Source: Massilia psychrophila (GTDB lineage Bacteria; Pseudomonadota; Gammaproteobacteria; Burkholderiales; Burkholderiaceae_D). From it: a DNA stretch of 64,000 nucleotides. The notes below the pieces were generated by a model, which was given only the letters and a program-made list of their open reading frames with translations, was not told where the DNA came from and searched no databases. Positions 9,416 through 17,070 of the stretch are shown piece after piece. Position 1 is the first letter of the stretch. The number at the start of each line of letters is the position of its first letter. Location: assembly GCF_002760665.1 (NCBI RefSeq), contig NZ_PDOB01000002.1, positions 62,001-126,000 on the forward strand, in the 5' to 3' direction. The position numbers and the translations under genes were made by a program.

Positions 9416-10243
9416 TTACGGACGGGGCGATTGGACGTTGCCGACGTTGCCGGTGCGCAGCTCGCGCAGCGCCTGCAGGCAGTAATACTGGAACCACAGG
9501 CCGGTGAAGATAAAGATCACCAGGTAAATCCAGATCGACAGCATCGCCAGGAACGGGAACAGCACCACCGAGATCAGCGCGCCGCCGACCCAGACGATGC
9601 CGGGCAAGGCGCCGGCGGCCCCCGACACCATGCCGATCGCCAGCAGCGGCCAGCGGTGGCGGTGCATGAGGGCGCGGCGCTCATCAAAGCTGGCGTAGGC
9701 GGCGAGCGCGTCATAGCTCATCACGCGCGCGGTCAGCCAGCCCCACAGCGCAACCTGGGCGGCCAGCGCCAGCGGCGGGAAAACATACAGCGGCAACGTC
9801 AATATCCACAGCAACACGAACAACAGCACCGAGCCGAGCGACAGGCCGAGGCTGCCGAGCAGGCTGCCGCCCTGCTTCATTTCGAGCCCGGCGAACTGGC
9901 GCGTGCCGACGTGGCGGCCGATCGCCGGCATGGCGGCGAGACCCATGAACAGCAGCGAGGTCAGTATCATCAGCGGCAACAGCAGCAACATCGCCATCAG
10001 CGGCACCGCCACTGTCTTGAGCATGCCGAGCCCCAACATGCCAAGCATGCCGGCGCTGGCGCCAAACACGTTGTAGTCGGTGAACAGCACCTGCACCCAG
10101 TCGATCACCGGCTGCAGGCCGGTGTACAGCAGCGCGCCCCACAACGCCACCGACAGCAGCAACGGCACCAGCGACAGCAGCATGATGCGCGCGCTGAACT
10201 GCGAAGCGAGCGCGCGGCCGTAGGCGGTCAGGACGGCGGCCAT
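9416..10243 (-). CDS. EI24-domain (CysZ-like) membrane protein
   Basis: Integral inner-membrane protein of 275 residues from the ATG at 10243; an in-frame TTG eight codons upstream is possible. At least five hydrophobic segments are seen, with the EI24/CysZ layout: an amphipathic N-terminus, paired helices, and a conserved YDALAAYASFDERR loop with charged residues before the last helices. CysZ members move sulfate, but betaproteobacterial relatives are uncharacterised and no cysteine-biosynthesis gene is nearby. I therefore give the family only. It sits 34 bases downstream of the hydroxylase gene on the same strand. Confidence 0.75.
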   Translation of the reverse strand: MAAVLTAYGRALASQFSARIMLLSLVPLLLSVALWGALLYTGLQPVIDWVQVLFTDYNVFGASAGMLGMLGLGMLKTVAVPLMAMLLLLPLMILTSLLFMGLAAMPAIGRHVGTRQFAGLEMKQGGSLLGSLGLSLGSVLLFVLLWILTLPLYVFPPLALAAQVALWGWLTARVMSYDALAAYASFDERRALMHRHRWPLLAIGMVSGAAGALPGIVWVGGALISVVLFPFLAMLSIWIYLVIFIFTGLWFQYYCLQALRELRTGNVGNVQSPRP

Positions 10244-10277
10244 CAGGCGAGCCGCAATGGGGCGCAAACGACGGCGT

Positions 10278-11258
10278 TCATGGCGCCCCGCGGCGAGAAA
10301 ATTCGACCATCCGCTTCAGGCCAAGCCAATGCTGCTGCCAGAAGCCGCGGCCGTAGTTGCGGCCGGCGCCGTGCTCGCCGGGCAGCTGGTCGCGCACGCC
10401 GGTGGCGGCATAACCGCGCTCGAAGCGGGCGGTGCCGAACAACTGGTCCCAGAGCGGCAGCAGCACGCCGAAATTGCAGCCGCCGAGTGAGCTCTGGCCG
10501 AGCGACTCATGGCCAGGGTCGATCGCGTGGTGGGTGCGATGAAAGCGCGGCGACACCAGCAATCGCTCGCCGAGGCGGCCGAAATGGATCCGCACGTTGG
10601 CATGCTGCAGGCTTTGCAGCGCGCGCGAGACCGACACCAGCAGCACGAACTGGCCTGGCGGCACGCCGATCGCCAGCGCGACGATGGCCATCATGACGTC
10701 GCGCAGCAGGTCGTCGAGCAGATGATTGCGATTGTCGCTCCACAGGTTCATGTCCATCTGGCTGTGGTGCAGTCTGTGCAGAGCCCACCACCATTCGACA
10801 TGGTGCTGGGCGCGGTGAAACCAGTAATCGCAGAAGTCGAGCACCACCAGGTACAGCAGGAAGCCGGCGAGCGGCGGCGTCAAAGGCAGCAGCGATTCGA
10901 GGTTGAACGGATGGACGCCTTCGAGCCGCAGCAGGCCGGCGAAGTGGTCCATCAGCGGGTCGACGGTAAAAAAGACGGCGATCGAAAACAGTCCCAGACG
11001 GTGCACCAGCGCATACACGAAGTCGTTCCAGCGCGCGCGCTTGTCGGCCAAACGATGCACCGGAATCAAGGCTTCGAGCGGACGCAGCACCAGGTACAGC
11101 GCGGCCAGTTCGACCAGGCCGATCAGGAACCACTCGGTGCCATCGAAGGCTTCCTCGGTGAATGCGCCCAAGCCGCTGACGAACATGAACGGTGCGACCG
11201 CATGCTCGAACAGCCAGCCCTGGACGGCGCCGAACAGGTCGATGAAAAACTGGATCAT
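10278..11258 (-). CDS. Sterol desaturase / fatty-acid hydroxylase family protein
   Basis: Membrane-bound di-iron oxygenase of 326 residues. The histidine clusters that bind iron are present: HRAQHH (HxxxHH), HRLHH and, after about 80 residues, HRTHH. Several hydrophobic segments flank them. Bacterial members hydroxylate or desaturate lipids, but the substrate cannot be read from sequence. Its start overlaps the deacetylase stop by four bases (11255-11258), so it is translationally coupled to the polysaccharide deacetylase gene and may share its transcript. Confidence 0.88.
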   Translation of the reverse strand: MIQFFIDLFGAVQGWLFEHAVAPFMFVSGLGAFTEEAFDGTEWFLIGLVELAALYLVLRPLEALIPVHRLADKRARWNDFVYALVHRLGLFSIAVFFTVDPLMDHFAGLLRLEGVHPFNLESLLPLTPPLAGFLLYLVVLDFCDYWFHRAQHHVEWWWALHRLHHSQMDMNLWSDNRNHLLDDLLRDVMMAIVALAIGVPPGQFVLLVSVSRALQSLQHANVRIHFGRLGERLLVSPRFHRTHHAIDPGHESLGQSSLGGCNFGVLLPLWDQLFGTARFERGYAATGVRDQLPGEHGAGRNYGRGFWQQHWLGLKRMVEFSRRGAP

Positions 11259-12043
11259 GGCGTATTTAAGAAATCAGGATGATCACGCAGTGTAGCGAAA
11301 CACATGCCTTTTTGCTTGAGGCCGGTAATTAACGGCGCGAGGTTGGCCGGCGCCCACGGATCCTGGCGCGACCAGATGCCGAGGTGGGCAAGAAAAATGT
11401 CGCCGTCCTTCAGGTTCGCCAGCGCGCGCCTGAGCAGTACGCTGTTGGGGAAAGTGGCACTCGACGTCTCGTCGCCCGAGAAGCCGGCTTGGGCCCAGCC
11501 GAAGTGCGTATAGCCGCAGGCTTTCCCGGCGGCGAGCGTGCGTCCGGACACCTTGCCGCCCGGCGCGCGCCAGATCGGATCGAGCTTGCTGCCGGTCAGT
11601 TGATGAAAGCGCTGGTCGACCCGTTTCAGTTCGCTGCAGTAGTCATCCGCCGACCATGCCAGCGGCTTGCCGGCACTGGCGCCGAATTGCGGCTTGACGT
11701 TGATCGTGCCGTTCGGCCCGTCGCCCTTGAAGTAGACGTGATCGAAAGTATGGCCGCCGAAGGCATGGCCCTCGGCCACGCGCGCCGTCCAGTACGGCGC
11801 CCACGACGGGTCGAGCGAAAAATCGCCGCGCGTGCTCTTTTCGTTGGCCAGGAAAAAAGTGGCCTTGACGTGGTGCTTGCTTAACGTCGCCGCGATGAAC
11901 TCGGCCTGTGACTGGCTGCCGGTGTCGAACGTCAGGTAGATGGTGCCGCGGCAGCCATCCTTGACAGACGCGGTAACGGCAGCGTTGGCGGCGAGCAGCA
12001 AGCTGGTCGCCGCCAATGCTGTCGCCAACCTTCCCCACACCAT
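11255..12043 (-). CDS. Secreted polysaccharide deacetylase (NodB domain)
   Basis: Carbohydrate esterase 4 family protein of 262 residues from the ATG at 12043; a GTG three codons upstream is possible. The longer frame runs into the preceding gene and is unlikely. A hydrophobic signal segment (LATALAATSLLLAANAAVT) is followed by the NodB core: motif 1 TFDTG in place of the usual TFDDG, and motif 2 HTFDH with both zinc-binding histidines. The Thr at the second position of motif 1 replaces a metal-ligand Asp, so activity or metal use may differ. It overlaps the downstream hydroxylase gene by four bases and starts 14 bases after the beta-propeller gene. Confidence 0.85.
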   Translation of the reverse strand: MVWGRLATALAATSLLLAANAAVTASVKDGCRGTIYLTFDTGSQSQAEFIAATLSKHHVKATFFLANEKSTRGDFSLDPSWAPYWTARVAEGHAFGGHTFDHVYFKGDGPNGTINVKPQFGASAGKPLAWSADDYCSELKRVDQRFHQLTGSKLDPIWRAPGGKVSGRTLAAGKACGYTHFGWAQAGFSGDETSSATFPNSVLLRRALANLKDGDIFLAHLGIWSRQDPWAPANLAPLITGLKQKGMCFATLRDHPDFLNTP

Positions 12044-12057
12044 GGCGCTCACGTTTA

Positions 12058-13029
12058 TTAAAGGCGCGCCGCGGCGTCGACGAAGAACACGCCGTGTGGC
12101 GAACGGCCGACCGGGATCAGCTTGATCACCTTGCGGCTGGCGACGTCGATCACAGCGACTTTTTTGATCCAGCGCAGCGTCACCCACAGTGTCTTGCCAT
12201 CCTTCGTCAGTTCCATGCAGTCCGGGCCGCCCGGCACGTTGATGGTGCCGACGTTTTCCAGCGTCACCTGGTCGATGATGTTAATCGTATTCGACACCCG
12301 GTTCGACACGAAGGTATGGCGCTTGTCGCCGAGCGAACGGAAGTTGTGGGTGCCGTCGCCGGCCTTGATGCGCTTGACCGTCTTTTGCGTGCGCCAGTCG
12401 ATCACCTCGACGTAGTCACTGCCCATGATGCCAACGAGCAGGTGCTTGTCGTCCGGCGTCATGGCAATCCCCGCCGGCAGCTTGCCAACCGGGACGGTCC
12501 ACTTGACGGCATGGGTGGCGAGATCGATGGCGCTGACCTGGTCGCTGCCCTGGCGGGTGATGAAGACGGTGTCGCTGGCCTTGTTGAAAGCCATATGGCT
12601 CGGCAGCTTGGCCAGCGGGACGCGCTTGGTCAGCACCAGGTTGGCGCCGTCGTATTTGTAGATGTCGACCCGGTCGAGCCGCAGCGAGGCGCTGACGAAC
12701 CATTTCTGGTCCGGCGAGAAGCCGATCTGGTACGGGTCGAGCACGTCCTTCAAGCGGCGCTGGATCTGGCCGGTGACCGGGTCGAGGAAAATCAGTTCAT
12801 TGCCGACCGAGCTGGCAACGATCAGCGACTTGTTGTCCGGTGTCGACATCAGGTGATGCGGCTCCTTGCCGACCGGGATAGTGGCCAGTTCGGCATAGGT
12901 TTGCGGGTTCAGCAGCTTGATCGTGGCATCGCGCGAATTGAGTACCACCACGACGTTGGCGCGCGCGCTGACTGTGAGCAAAGCGAGACAAAGGGCAGAA
13001 AGAAAAAGACGGTGAACACTGCGCAGCAT
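12058..13029 (-). CDS. Secreted YVTN/YncE-type beta-propeller protein
   Basis: 323-residue protein with a clear signal peptide (cleavage near SARA-NVVVV). It consists of repeated blades with the pattern 'VxVLNSRDATIKLLNPxTYxxxATIPVGxxPHHLxxTPDxKxLIV' and variants, as in YncE and cytochrome d1-like propellers. No CxxCH haem motif is present, so it is not itself a cytochrome. It is the first gene of a propeller-deacetylase-hydroxylase unit. The function of such propellers is not known in general; a periplasmic binding or scaffold role is an inference. Confidence 0.85.
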   Translation of the reverse strand: MLRSVHRLFLSALCLALLTVSARANVVVVLNSRDATIKLLNPQTYAELATIPVGKEPHHLMSTPDNKSLIVASSVGNELIFLDPVTGQIQRRLKDVLDPYQIGFSPDQKWFVSASLRLDRVDIYKYDGANLVLTKRVPLAKLPSHMAFNKASDTVFITRQGSDQVSAIDLATHAVKWTVPVGKLPAGIAMTPDDKHLLVGIMGSDYVEVIDWRTQKTVKRIKAGDGTHNFRSLGDKRHTFVSNRVSNTINIIDQVTLENVGTINVPGGPDCMELTKDGKTLWVTLRWIKKVAVIDVASRKVIKLIPVGRSPHGVFFVDAAARL

Positions 13030-13204
13030 GGGAACGGGTCGCTTGAGGAGGCAAAAATGGTTATTTTACGTGGAAATGCATGGGGCGAAACGCTGTGGCC
13101 GTAGATTCAAGCGTGCCTCTACAACACTGCTGCGATTGGGTTTAATGGCGCTTTGACACGCCATGCACTACAATCGCCAATCACCCTGATCAAGAAAGCA
13201 CATC

Positions 13205-13561
13205 ATGTCCACAATTACCACTGAATCCGGCTTGCAGTACGAAGACAGCAAGGTCGGCGAAGGCGCCGAGGCGCAGGCCGGCCAGCATGTCACGGTCCAC
13301 TACACCGGCTGGCTGCGCAACGACGACGGCAGCGCCGGCGCCAAGTTCGATTCGAGCAAGGACCGCAACGATCCTTTCCAGTTTTCGCTGGGCGCCGGCC
13401 AGGTCATCAAGGGCTGGGATGAAGGCGTTCAAGGCATGAAAGTCGGTGGCGCGCGCCGCCTGACGATTCCTGCCAGCCTGGGCTATGGCGCACGCGGCGC
13501 CGGCGGCGCGATTCCGCCGAACGCCACCCTGATTTTCGACGTCGAGCTGCTGGCAGTCTGA
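13205..13561 (+). CDS. FKBP-type peptidyl-prolyl cis-trans isomerase
   Basis: Cytosolic prolyl isomerase of 118 residues, essentially one FKBP domain without signal peptide or dimerisation extension. The FK506-fold landmarks are intact: VHYTGWL, FDSSKDR, FSLGAGQVIKGWDEGV and GYGARGAGGAIPPNATLIFDVELL. It begins about 40 bases upstream of, and on the same strand as, the acyl-CoA-binding protein gene's leader, so the two may be co-transcribed. Confidence 0.95.
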   Translation: MSTITTESGLQYEDSKVGEGAEAQAGQHVTVHYTGWLRNDDGSAGAKFDSSKDRNDPFQFSLGAGQVIKGWDEGVQGMKVGGARRLTIPASLGYGARGAGGAIPPNATLIFDVELLAV

Positions 13562-13599
13562 TTCGCCCAGGCCTTTCCTTCCCGTCTCCAGGAGTATTT

Positions 13600-13857
13600 A
13601 TGCGCTTGCAAGAACAGTTTGTCCAGGCACAGGCCGATTCCAAGAATTTGCCTGAGCGTCCCGACAACATGACCCTGCTGAAGATTTACGGCCTGTACAA
13701 GCAGGCCTCGGCTGGCGACGCCACGGGCGAGCGTCCCGGCTTCACCGACATGGTCGGGCGCGCCAAGTTCGACGCCTGGGACGGTTTCAAGAGCGTGTCG
13801 GAGGACGACGCGATGCAGCAGTACGTCGACCTGATCGAAGAGCTGAAGGACGAGTAA
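13600..13857 (+). CDS. Acyl-CoA-binding protein
   Basis: 85-residue ACBP, the size of the eukaryotic protein. The four-helix pattern is visible, with the signature 'PDNMTLLKIYGLYKQASAGDATGERPGFTDMVGRAKFDAWDGF', which includes the acyl-CoA contact Tyr and Lys residues (YGLYKQA, KFDAW). It buffers long-chain acyl-CoA in the cytosol. It lies 38 bases after the FKBP gene with a good AGGAG site. Such genes are rare in most bacteria but recur in PHA-accumulating betaproteobacteria, which fits phaZ and the granule protein nearby. Confidence 0.93.
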   Translation: MRLQEQFVQAQADSKNLPERPDNMTLLKIYGLYKQASAGDATGERPGFTDMVGRAKFDAWDGFKSVSEDDAMQQYVDLIEELKDE

Positions 13858-13864
13858 TAATATT

Positions 13865-13891
13865 GTCGTTTCTACCATCGGCAGAAACGAC
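13865..13891. terminator. Perfect 9-bp hairpin between convergent genes
   Basis: GTCGTTTCT (13865-13873) pairs perfectly with AGAAACGAC (13883-13891) around a 9-base loop, 8 bases after the acyl-CoA-binding protein stop. There is no T-run, so it may be a weak terminator or an mRNA 3'-end stabiliser. Confidence 0.5.
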
Positions 13892-13917
13892 GCTCTACCC
13901 TAAGTCCGCTCAGTGCG

Positions 13918-14199
13918 CTAAGTTGCGCCAAACACCTTGCGCATGTTTTCGGCGACCTTCGCTTCGATGGTCGCCGAAAACGCGCTCATCAAAAAGCCGA
14001 GCCGGATCACCATGTCGGCCCGCTGCTCGCCCAGCGTCAGCGCGCCGTGCACGCCGCTGCGCTCGAACCTGAGCACGTTCTCATCCCACTGGCAGTCCAA
14101 TTGATAGTCGCGCGCCATCTTGTCGGCCACTTTCTGGGCCGCTTCGCGCGCTTTTGCCGGGCTCAGGCTGTGCGCCTGATTGATGTTGATGTCCGCCAT
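13918..14199 (-). CDS. Polyhydroxyalkanoic-acid system family protein
   Basis: 93-residue protein of the PHA_gran_rgn family. The pattern is typical: an N-terminal IxQxHxLSxAKAREAAQKVADKMA helix, a DCQWDENVLRFER strand pair, and GALTLGEQRADMVIRLGFLMSAF. Members are found with PHA synthesis or granule genes, with no defined activity. It is convergent with the acyl-CoA-binding protein gene and about 3 kb from phaZ. Confidence 0.85.
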   Translation of the reverse strand: MADININQAHSLSPAKAREAAQKVADKMARDYQLDCQWDENVLRFERSGVHGALTLGEQRADMVIRLGFLMSAFSATIEAKVAENMRKVFGAT

Positions 14200-14415
14200 G
14201 TCGTGCTGCCTTCCGAATAATTCCTGAACAAGCCGGTATCATGCCAGCCCGTCAGGCCGGATGCCAGCCCGGCATTGCCTGCATGGGCAAAAAGGCCGCG
14301 CCGCCGGCACATTTCCACTCACTGTCGAGCATCTTGACACAGATCAAACACGCCGACCGCACATGGCGGGACTATTTCCCAGAGAAAAACCGCAGCTTTC
14401 GAAGGAGAAATAACG

Positions 14416-15951
14416 ATGAATCCCCGCGATCCACTGCCCGACGATACCTTGTCCACCGAACGCGCCCCGGCGCCGGTCAGTTATGTGCCGACCCCGAGCG
14501 CCGCCTACCGCCAGCACCGCAAGTCGGCGCAACTGCTCGACGAACCCGGCGCGCCGCGCCACGGCCCCGGCGCCAACGACACGCCCGCGCCGCGCCCCAT
14601 ACCGCTGCCGTTTGCCTTCGGCGCGCGCGTGCTGATGTGGAAGCAAGACCCGTCGGTGTCCGAGATCGGCACCCGCAAGGCGTTCCTGCCCGGCATCGTG
14701 CTCGACGGTCCGCGCGACGCCCGCATCATCTCGGGCGACCCTGGCATCGCGCCGGTCAGCCCGAATGCCTTTGGCGACTTCATTGCCACGCCCGACAGCC
14801 CGCAGTTCGACGCCGTCCACACCTTCGCCGTCGTGCGCCAGACCCTGACGATGTACCAGCGCGCGCTGTCGGCGGCGGGCAACGACATGCCGCTGCCGTG
14901 GCAATGGAACAGCAGCGTCGACACCTCGCCGATACAAGTCTTTCCCTACGGCTTGCCGAACGTGATGAATGCGTTCTACAGCCGCTCCCAGGGCTGCCTG
15001 AAGTTCGGCGACTTTGTACCTGACGGCAAAGCCGAGCGGGTGTTCACCTGCCGTTCCTTCGACATCGTCGCGCACGAGACCGGCCACGCCGTGCTTGACG
15101 GCCTCAAGCCCGACTGGCTCGGCGCCGACAATCCGCCCCAGACCGGCGGCCTGCACGAGTCGTTCGGCGACCTGACGGCGATCTTCCTGGCGCTGTCCCA
15201 GCTCGACCAGTGCGAAGCGGTCATCGCCCAGACCAAGGCGCGGCTGCACGACAAAACCTTCCTGGCCGACATCGCCGAGCAGTTCGGCCTGGCGCTGGGC
15301 ACCTCCACGGGCCTGCGCAACGCCGACAACGACCTGACTTTGTCGGACGCCGGCACCGAGGTGCATGCCCTGTCGCAGGTGTTTACCGGCGCCGTATACG
15401 ACATCCTGGCCGACCTGTTCGCGTTCGAGCGCAACCCGGCGCTGCAGGACGACGCCGTGACCTTGCACGGCGTCGGCGCGTACCTGGGAGCCCTGGTGCT
15501 GCGCGCGCTGGTGGCCGCGCCCGACGTCGGCGCCACTTACGCCGACGTGGTTAACCAGATGCTGCGCCTGTGCGCCGAGGACGCCAGGCCAATCGAGTAC
15601 CGCAACAGCATCCGCAACCGCTTCACCCTGCGCGAAGTAGTCGAGTCGCCAGTGCCCCTGGCCGAAGATTATGCCGCCCAGGTGTTGCTGCCGGGCGTGC
15701 AGGATTCCCCCGGCGCGGTGCAGGATCGGCGTGCCTGCTGCGGCACCATGAACCTGGCCGAGTATTACAACCTTGCCCACGTGCTCGACGCCGAAGCGCA
15801 GGCGCTGGCGCGCTGGTGCGCCGAGCACGGCCGCGACGGCCCGGCCATGCCGCCGGAAGCGCCGCCGGCCCCTGGCGACGACCGGCCGGACGGCGAAAAA
15901 ACCGGCGCCGGCCAGCACGCGCCGTTTGCCGGCCCGGCGCGGCTGCGGTAG
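14416..15951 (+). CDS. M4-like (protealysin-type) zinc metallopeptidase
   Basis: 511-residue putative metalloprotease. HETGH (residues 220-224) is the HExxH zinc site. The downstream ESFGD segment (about residue 245) supplies the third ligand Glu in the position used by thermolysin-like peptidases. There is no signal peptide. The N-terminus has a short pro-like stretch (AAYRQHRKSAQLLDE) as in protealysin-like precursors. The C-terminal roughly 60 residues are Pro/Ala-rich. A good site (GAAGGAG) precedes the start. The gene is followed 23 bases later by an emfourin-like inhibitor gene, which supports the protealysin-like reading. Targets are unknown. Confidence 0.82.
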   Translation: MNPRDPLPDDTLSTERAPAPVSYVPTPSAAYRQHRKSAQLLDEPGAPRHGPGANDTPAPRPIPLPFAFGARVLMWKQDPSVSEIGTRKAFLPGIVLDGPRDARIISGDPGIAPVSPNAFGDFIATPDSPQFDAVHTFAVVRQTLTMYQRALSAAGNDMPLPWQWNSSVDTSPIQVFPYGLPNVMNAFYSRSQGCLKFGDFVPDGKAERVFTCRSFDIVAHETGHAVLDGLKPDWLGADNPPQTGGLHESFGDLTAIFLALSQLDQCEAVIAQTKARLHDKTFLADIAEQFGLALGTSTGLRNADNDLTLSDAGTEVHALSQVFTGAVYDILADLFAFERNPALQDDAVTLHGVGAYLGALVLRALVAAPDVGATYADVVNQMLRLCAEDARPIEYRNSIRNRFTLREVVESPVPLAEDYAAQVLLPGVQDSPGAVQDRRACCGTMNLAEYYNLAHVLDAEAQALARWCAEHGRDGPAMPPEAPPAPGDDRPDGEKTGAGQHAPFAGPARLR

Positions 15952-15974
15952 TTTGGGGTAATCTTGTCGACATC

Positions 15975-16256
15975 ATGAAAATTTCGGCGACCGGCAGCGG
16001 CGGCTTCAGCGGCTTACGCGAACACTACGAGCTCGACACCGGCGAGCTCGACCAAGGCGCATCGATCGAGGCGCTGCTCCATTCTCTCGATTTTTTCGGC
16101 GCCGTCCCACCGCCAACCATCGGCGCCGACATCGGACGCTGGAACATCACCGTCGCCGACGGCGCGCGCCACCACACCGTCACCTTCGCCGAGGACGGCA
16201 GCCCCGACTCGGCGCCATGGCAGGCGCTGGTGTCGCAGCTGCGCAACCTCGCCTGA
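15975..16256 (+). CDS. Emfourin-like protealysin inhibitor
   Basis: 93-residue cytosolic protein starting at the ATG 15975, 23 bases after the M4-like protease stop. The opening MKISATGSGGFSGLR, then a strand-rich middle ending in a short helix (QALVSQLRNLA), matches the emfourin pattern (MKI..SGGFAGL). Emfourin is a slow tight-binding inhibitor encoded next to protealysin in Serratia. Size and gene order fit. The family call is from memory of the pattern, not from a search. An inhibitor beside a cytosolic protease would keep the enzyme silent until needed. Confidence 0.68.
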   Translation: MKISATGSGGFSGLREHYELDTGELDQGASIEALLHSLDFFGAVPPPTIGADIGRWNITVADGARHHTVTFAEDGSPDSAPWQALVSQLRNLA

Positions 16257-16340
16257 GGCCGATCCCGCCGGTAAGCCGGCGTGTACCGGGCCTGGACTCC
16301 CGATCTTCATATGCTTATGCGGATTGTGTCTGAGCGTGAT

Positions 16341-16369
16341 TTGTCGGAATACCCGAATTGCCCTAAAAT
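16341..16369 (+). promoter_or_regulatory. Sigma-70 promoter of fdxA
   Basis: TTGTCG (16341-16346) and TAAAAT (16364-16369) are separated by 17 bases. The start codon of fdxA follows 66 bases later. Confidence 0.6.
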
Positions 16370-16434
16370 ACAGTGCTTTGCCGTGCTCGGGTGGACCACC
16401 GCCTGGGCGCGCCACCTTCATTGATAGGACTGTT

Positions 16435-16758
16435 ATGACCCACGTTGTCACCGAATCATGCATCAGCTGTCGTTACACCGATTGCGTCGATGTATGCCCG
16501 GTAGATTGTTTCCGGGAAGGCCCGAATTTCCTGATCATCGATCCTGACGAGTGCATCGACTGCGCCGTCTGCGTGGCCGAATGCCCCGTCAACGCCATTT
16601 TTGCCGAGGAAGACGTGCCGGCCGATCAGGTGCCGTTCATCAAGATCAACGTCGATCTGTCGCGCGCCTGGCCATCCATCACCAAGACTAAATCGGCCCT
16701 GCCTGACGCCGAGAAGTGGAAAGACGTCAAGGACAAGCTCGACCAGCTGATTCGCTGA
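16435..16758 (+). CDS. fdxA: 7Fe ferredoxin FdxA
   Basis: Cytosolic electron carrier of 107 residues, the normal length for the FdxA/Azotobacter FdI-like family. The first cluster motif (CISCRYTDCVDVCPVDCF) has the cysteine spacing for a 3Fe-4S plus part of a 4Fe-4S cluster. The second (CIDCAVCVAECP) completes the 4Fe-4S site. The C-terminal extension ends in a helix (KWKDVKDKLDQLIR). The ATG at 16435 starts directly at the conserved MTHVVTESC. A strong terminator follows at 16847. Its redox partners are not apparent from the neighbours. Confidence 0.94.
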   Translation: MTHVVTESCISCRYTDCVDVCPVDCFREGPNFLIIDPDECIDCAVCVAECPVNAIFAEEDVPADQVPFIKINVDLSRAWPSITKTKSALPDAEKWKDVKDKLDQLIR

Positions 16759-16817
16759 ACCAGGCGCCGTTGTTTTTCGTCCCGGCGATCGCAATCCCGG
16801 GCGTCGACCGCGCGCTG

Positions 16818-16840
16818 AAGTTCATCAACGTGATGAACTT
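16818..16840. repeat. Perfect 10-bp inverted repeat behind fdxA
   Basis: AAGTTCATCA (16818-16827) and TGATGAACTT (16831-16840) are perfect complements around a 3-base loop. It sits just before the terminator hairpin and has no T-run of its own. Confidence 0.7.
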
Positions 16841-16846
16841 GCCCTG

Positions 16847-16874
16847 AAATGCCCCGCTTGCGGGGCATTTGTTT
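16847..16874 (+). terminator. Intrinsic terminator of fdxA
   Basis: AAATGCCCCGC and GCGGGGCATTT form a stem with a TT-centred loop, followed by a short T-rich stretch. It lies about 90 bases after the fdxA stop. Confidence 0.85.
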
Positions 16875-17070
16875 TATATGTGCGGCATAAAACCGACGGC
16901 GTGTCCAAAACGTGATAAACAGTTGTTATGGCACTTAAAGCGATGCAAACTTATCGGGCATTTGCCATTGCCAAGTGGAACGTCAAGTCGTAGTAAGCAA
17001 GGCGGTTTAGCCTATAATTACAGCACAGGCTGCGCATTTGCGACGCTTTGCTATCACGAAGGAAACTTTT
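16875..17070 (+). promoter_or_regulatory. Leader and likely promoter region of phaZ
   Basis: No gene is seen. A TATAAT at 17013-17018 is the best -10 box and lies 53 bases upstream of the phaZ start; no good -35 accompanies it. AAGGAAAC before the ATG is an acceptable ribosome binding site. Confidence 0.45.

Noticed and set aside
8979-9497. 172-codon minus-strand frame upstream of the PBP gene
   Set aside because: It overlaps the PBP start, has no ribosome binding site and no family resemblance; more likely promoter and leader DNA.
14344-15918. 524-codon minus-strand frame opposite the M4-like protease
   Set aside because: Mirror frame of a high-GC gene with low-complexity Gly/Arg/Val composition and no recognisable motif; the plus strand has HETGH and a good ribosome binding site.
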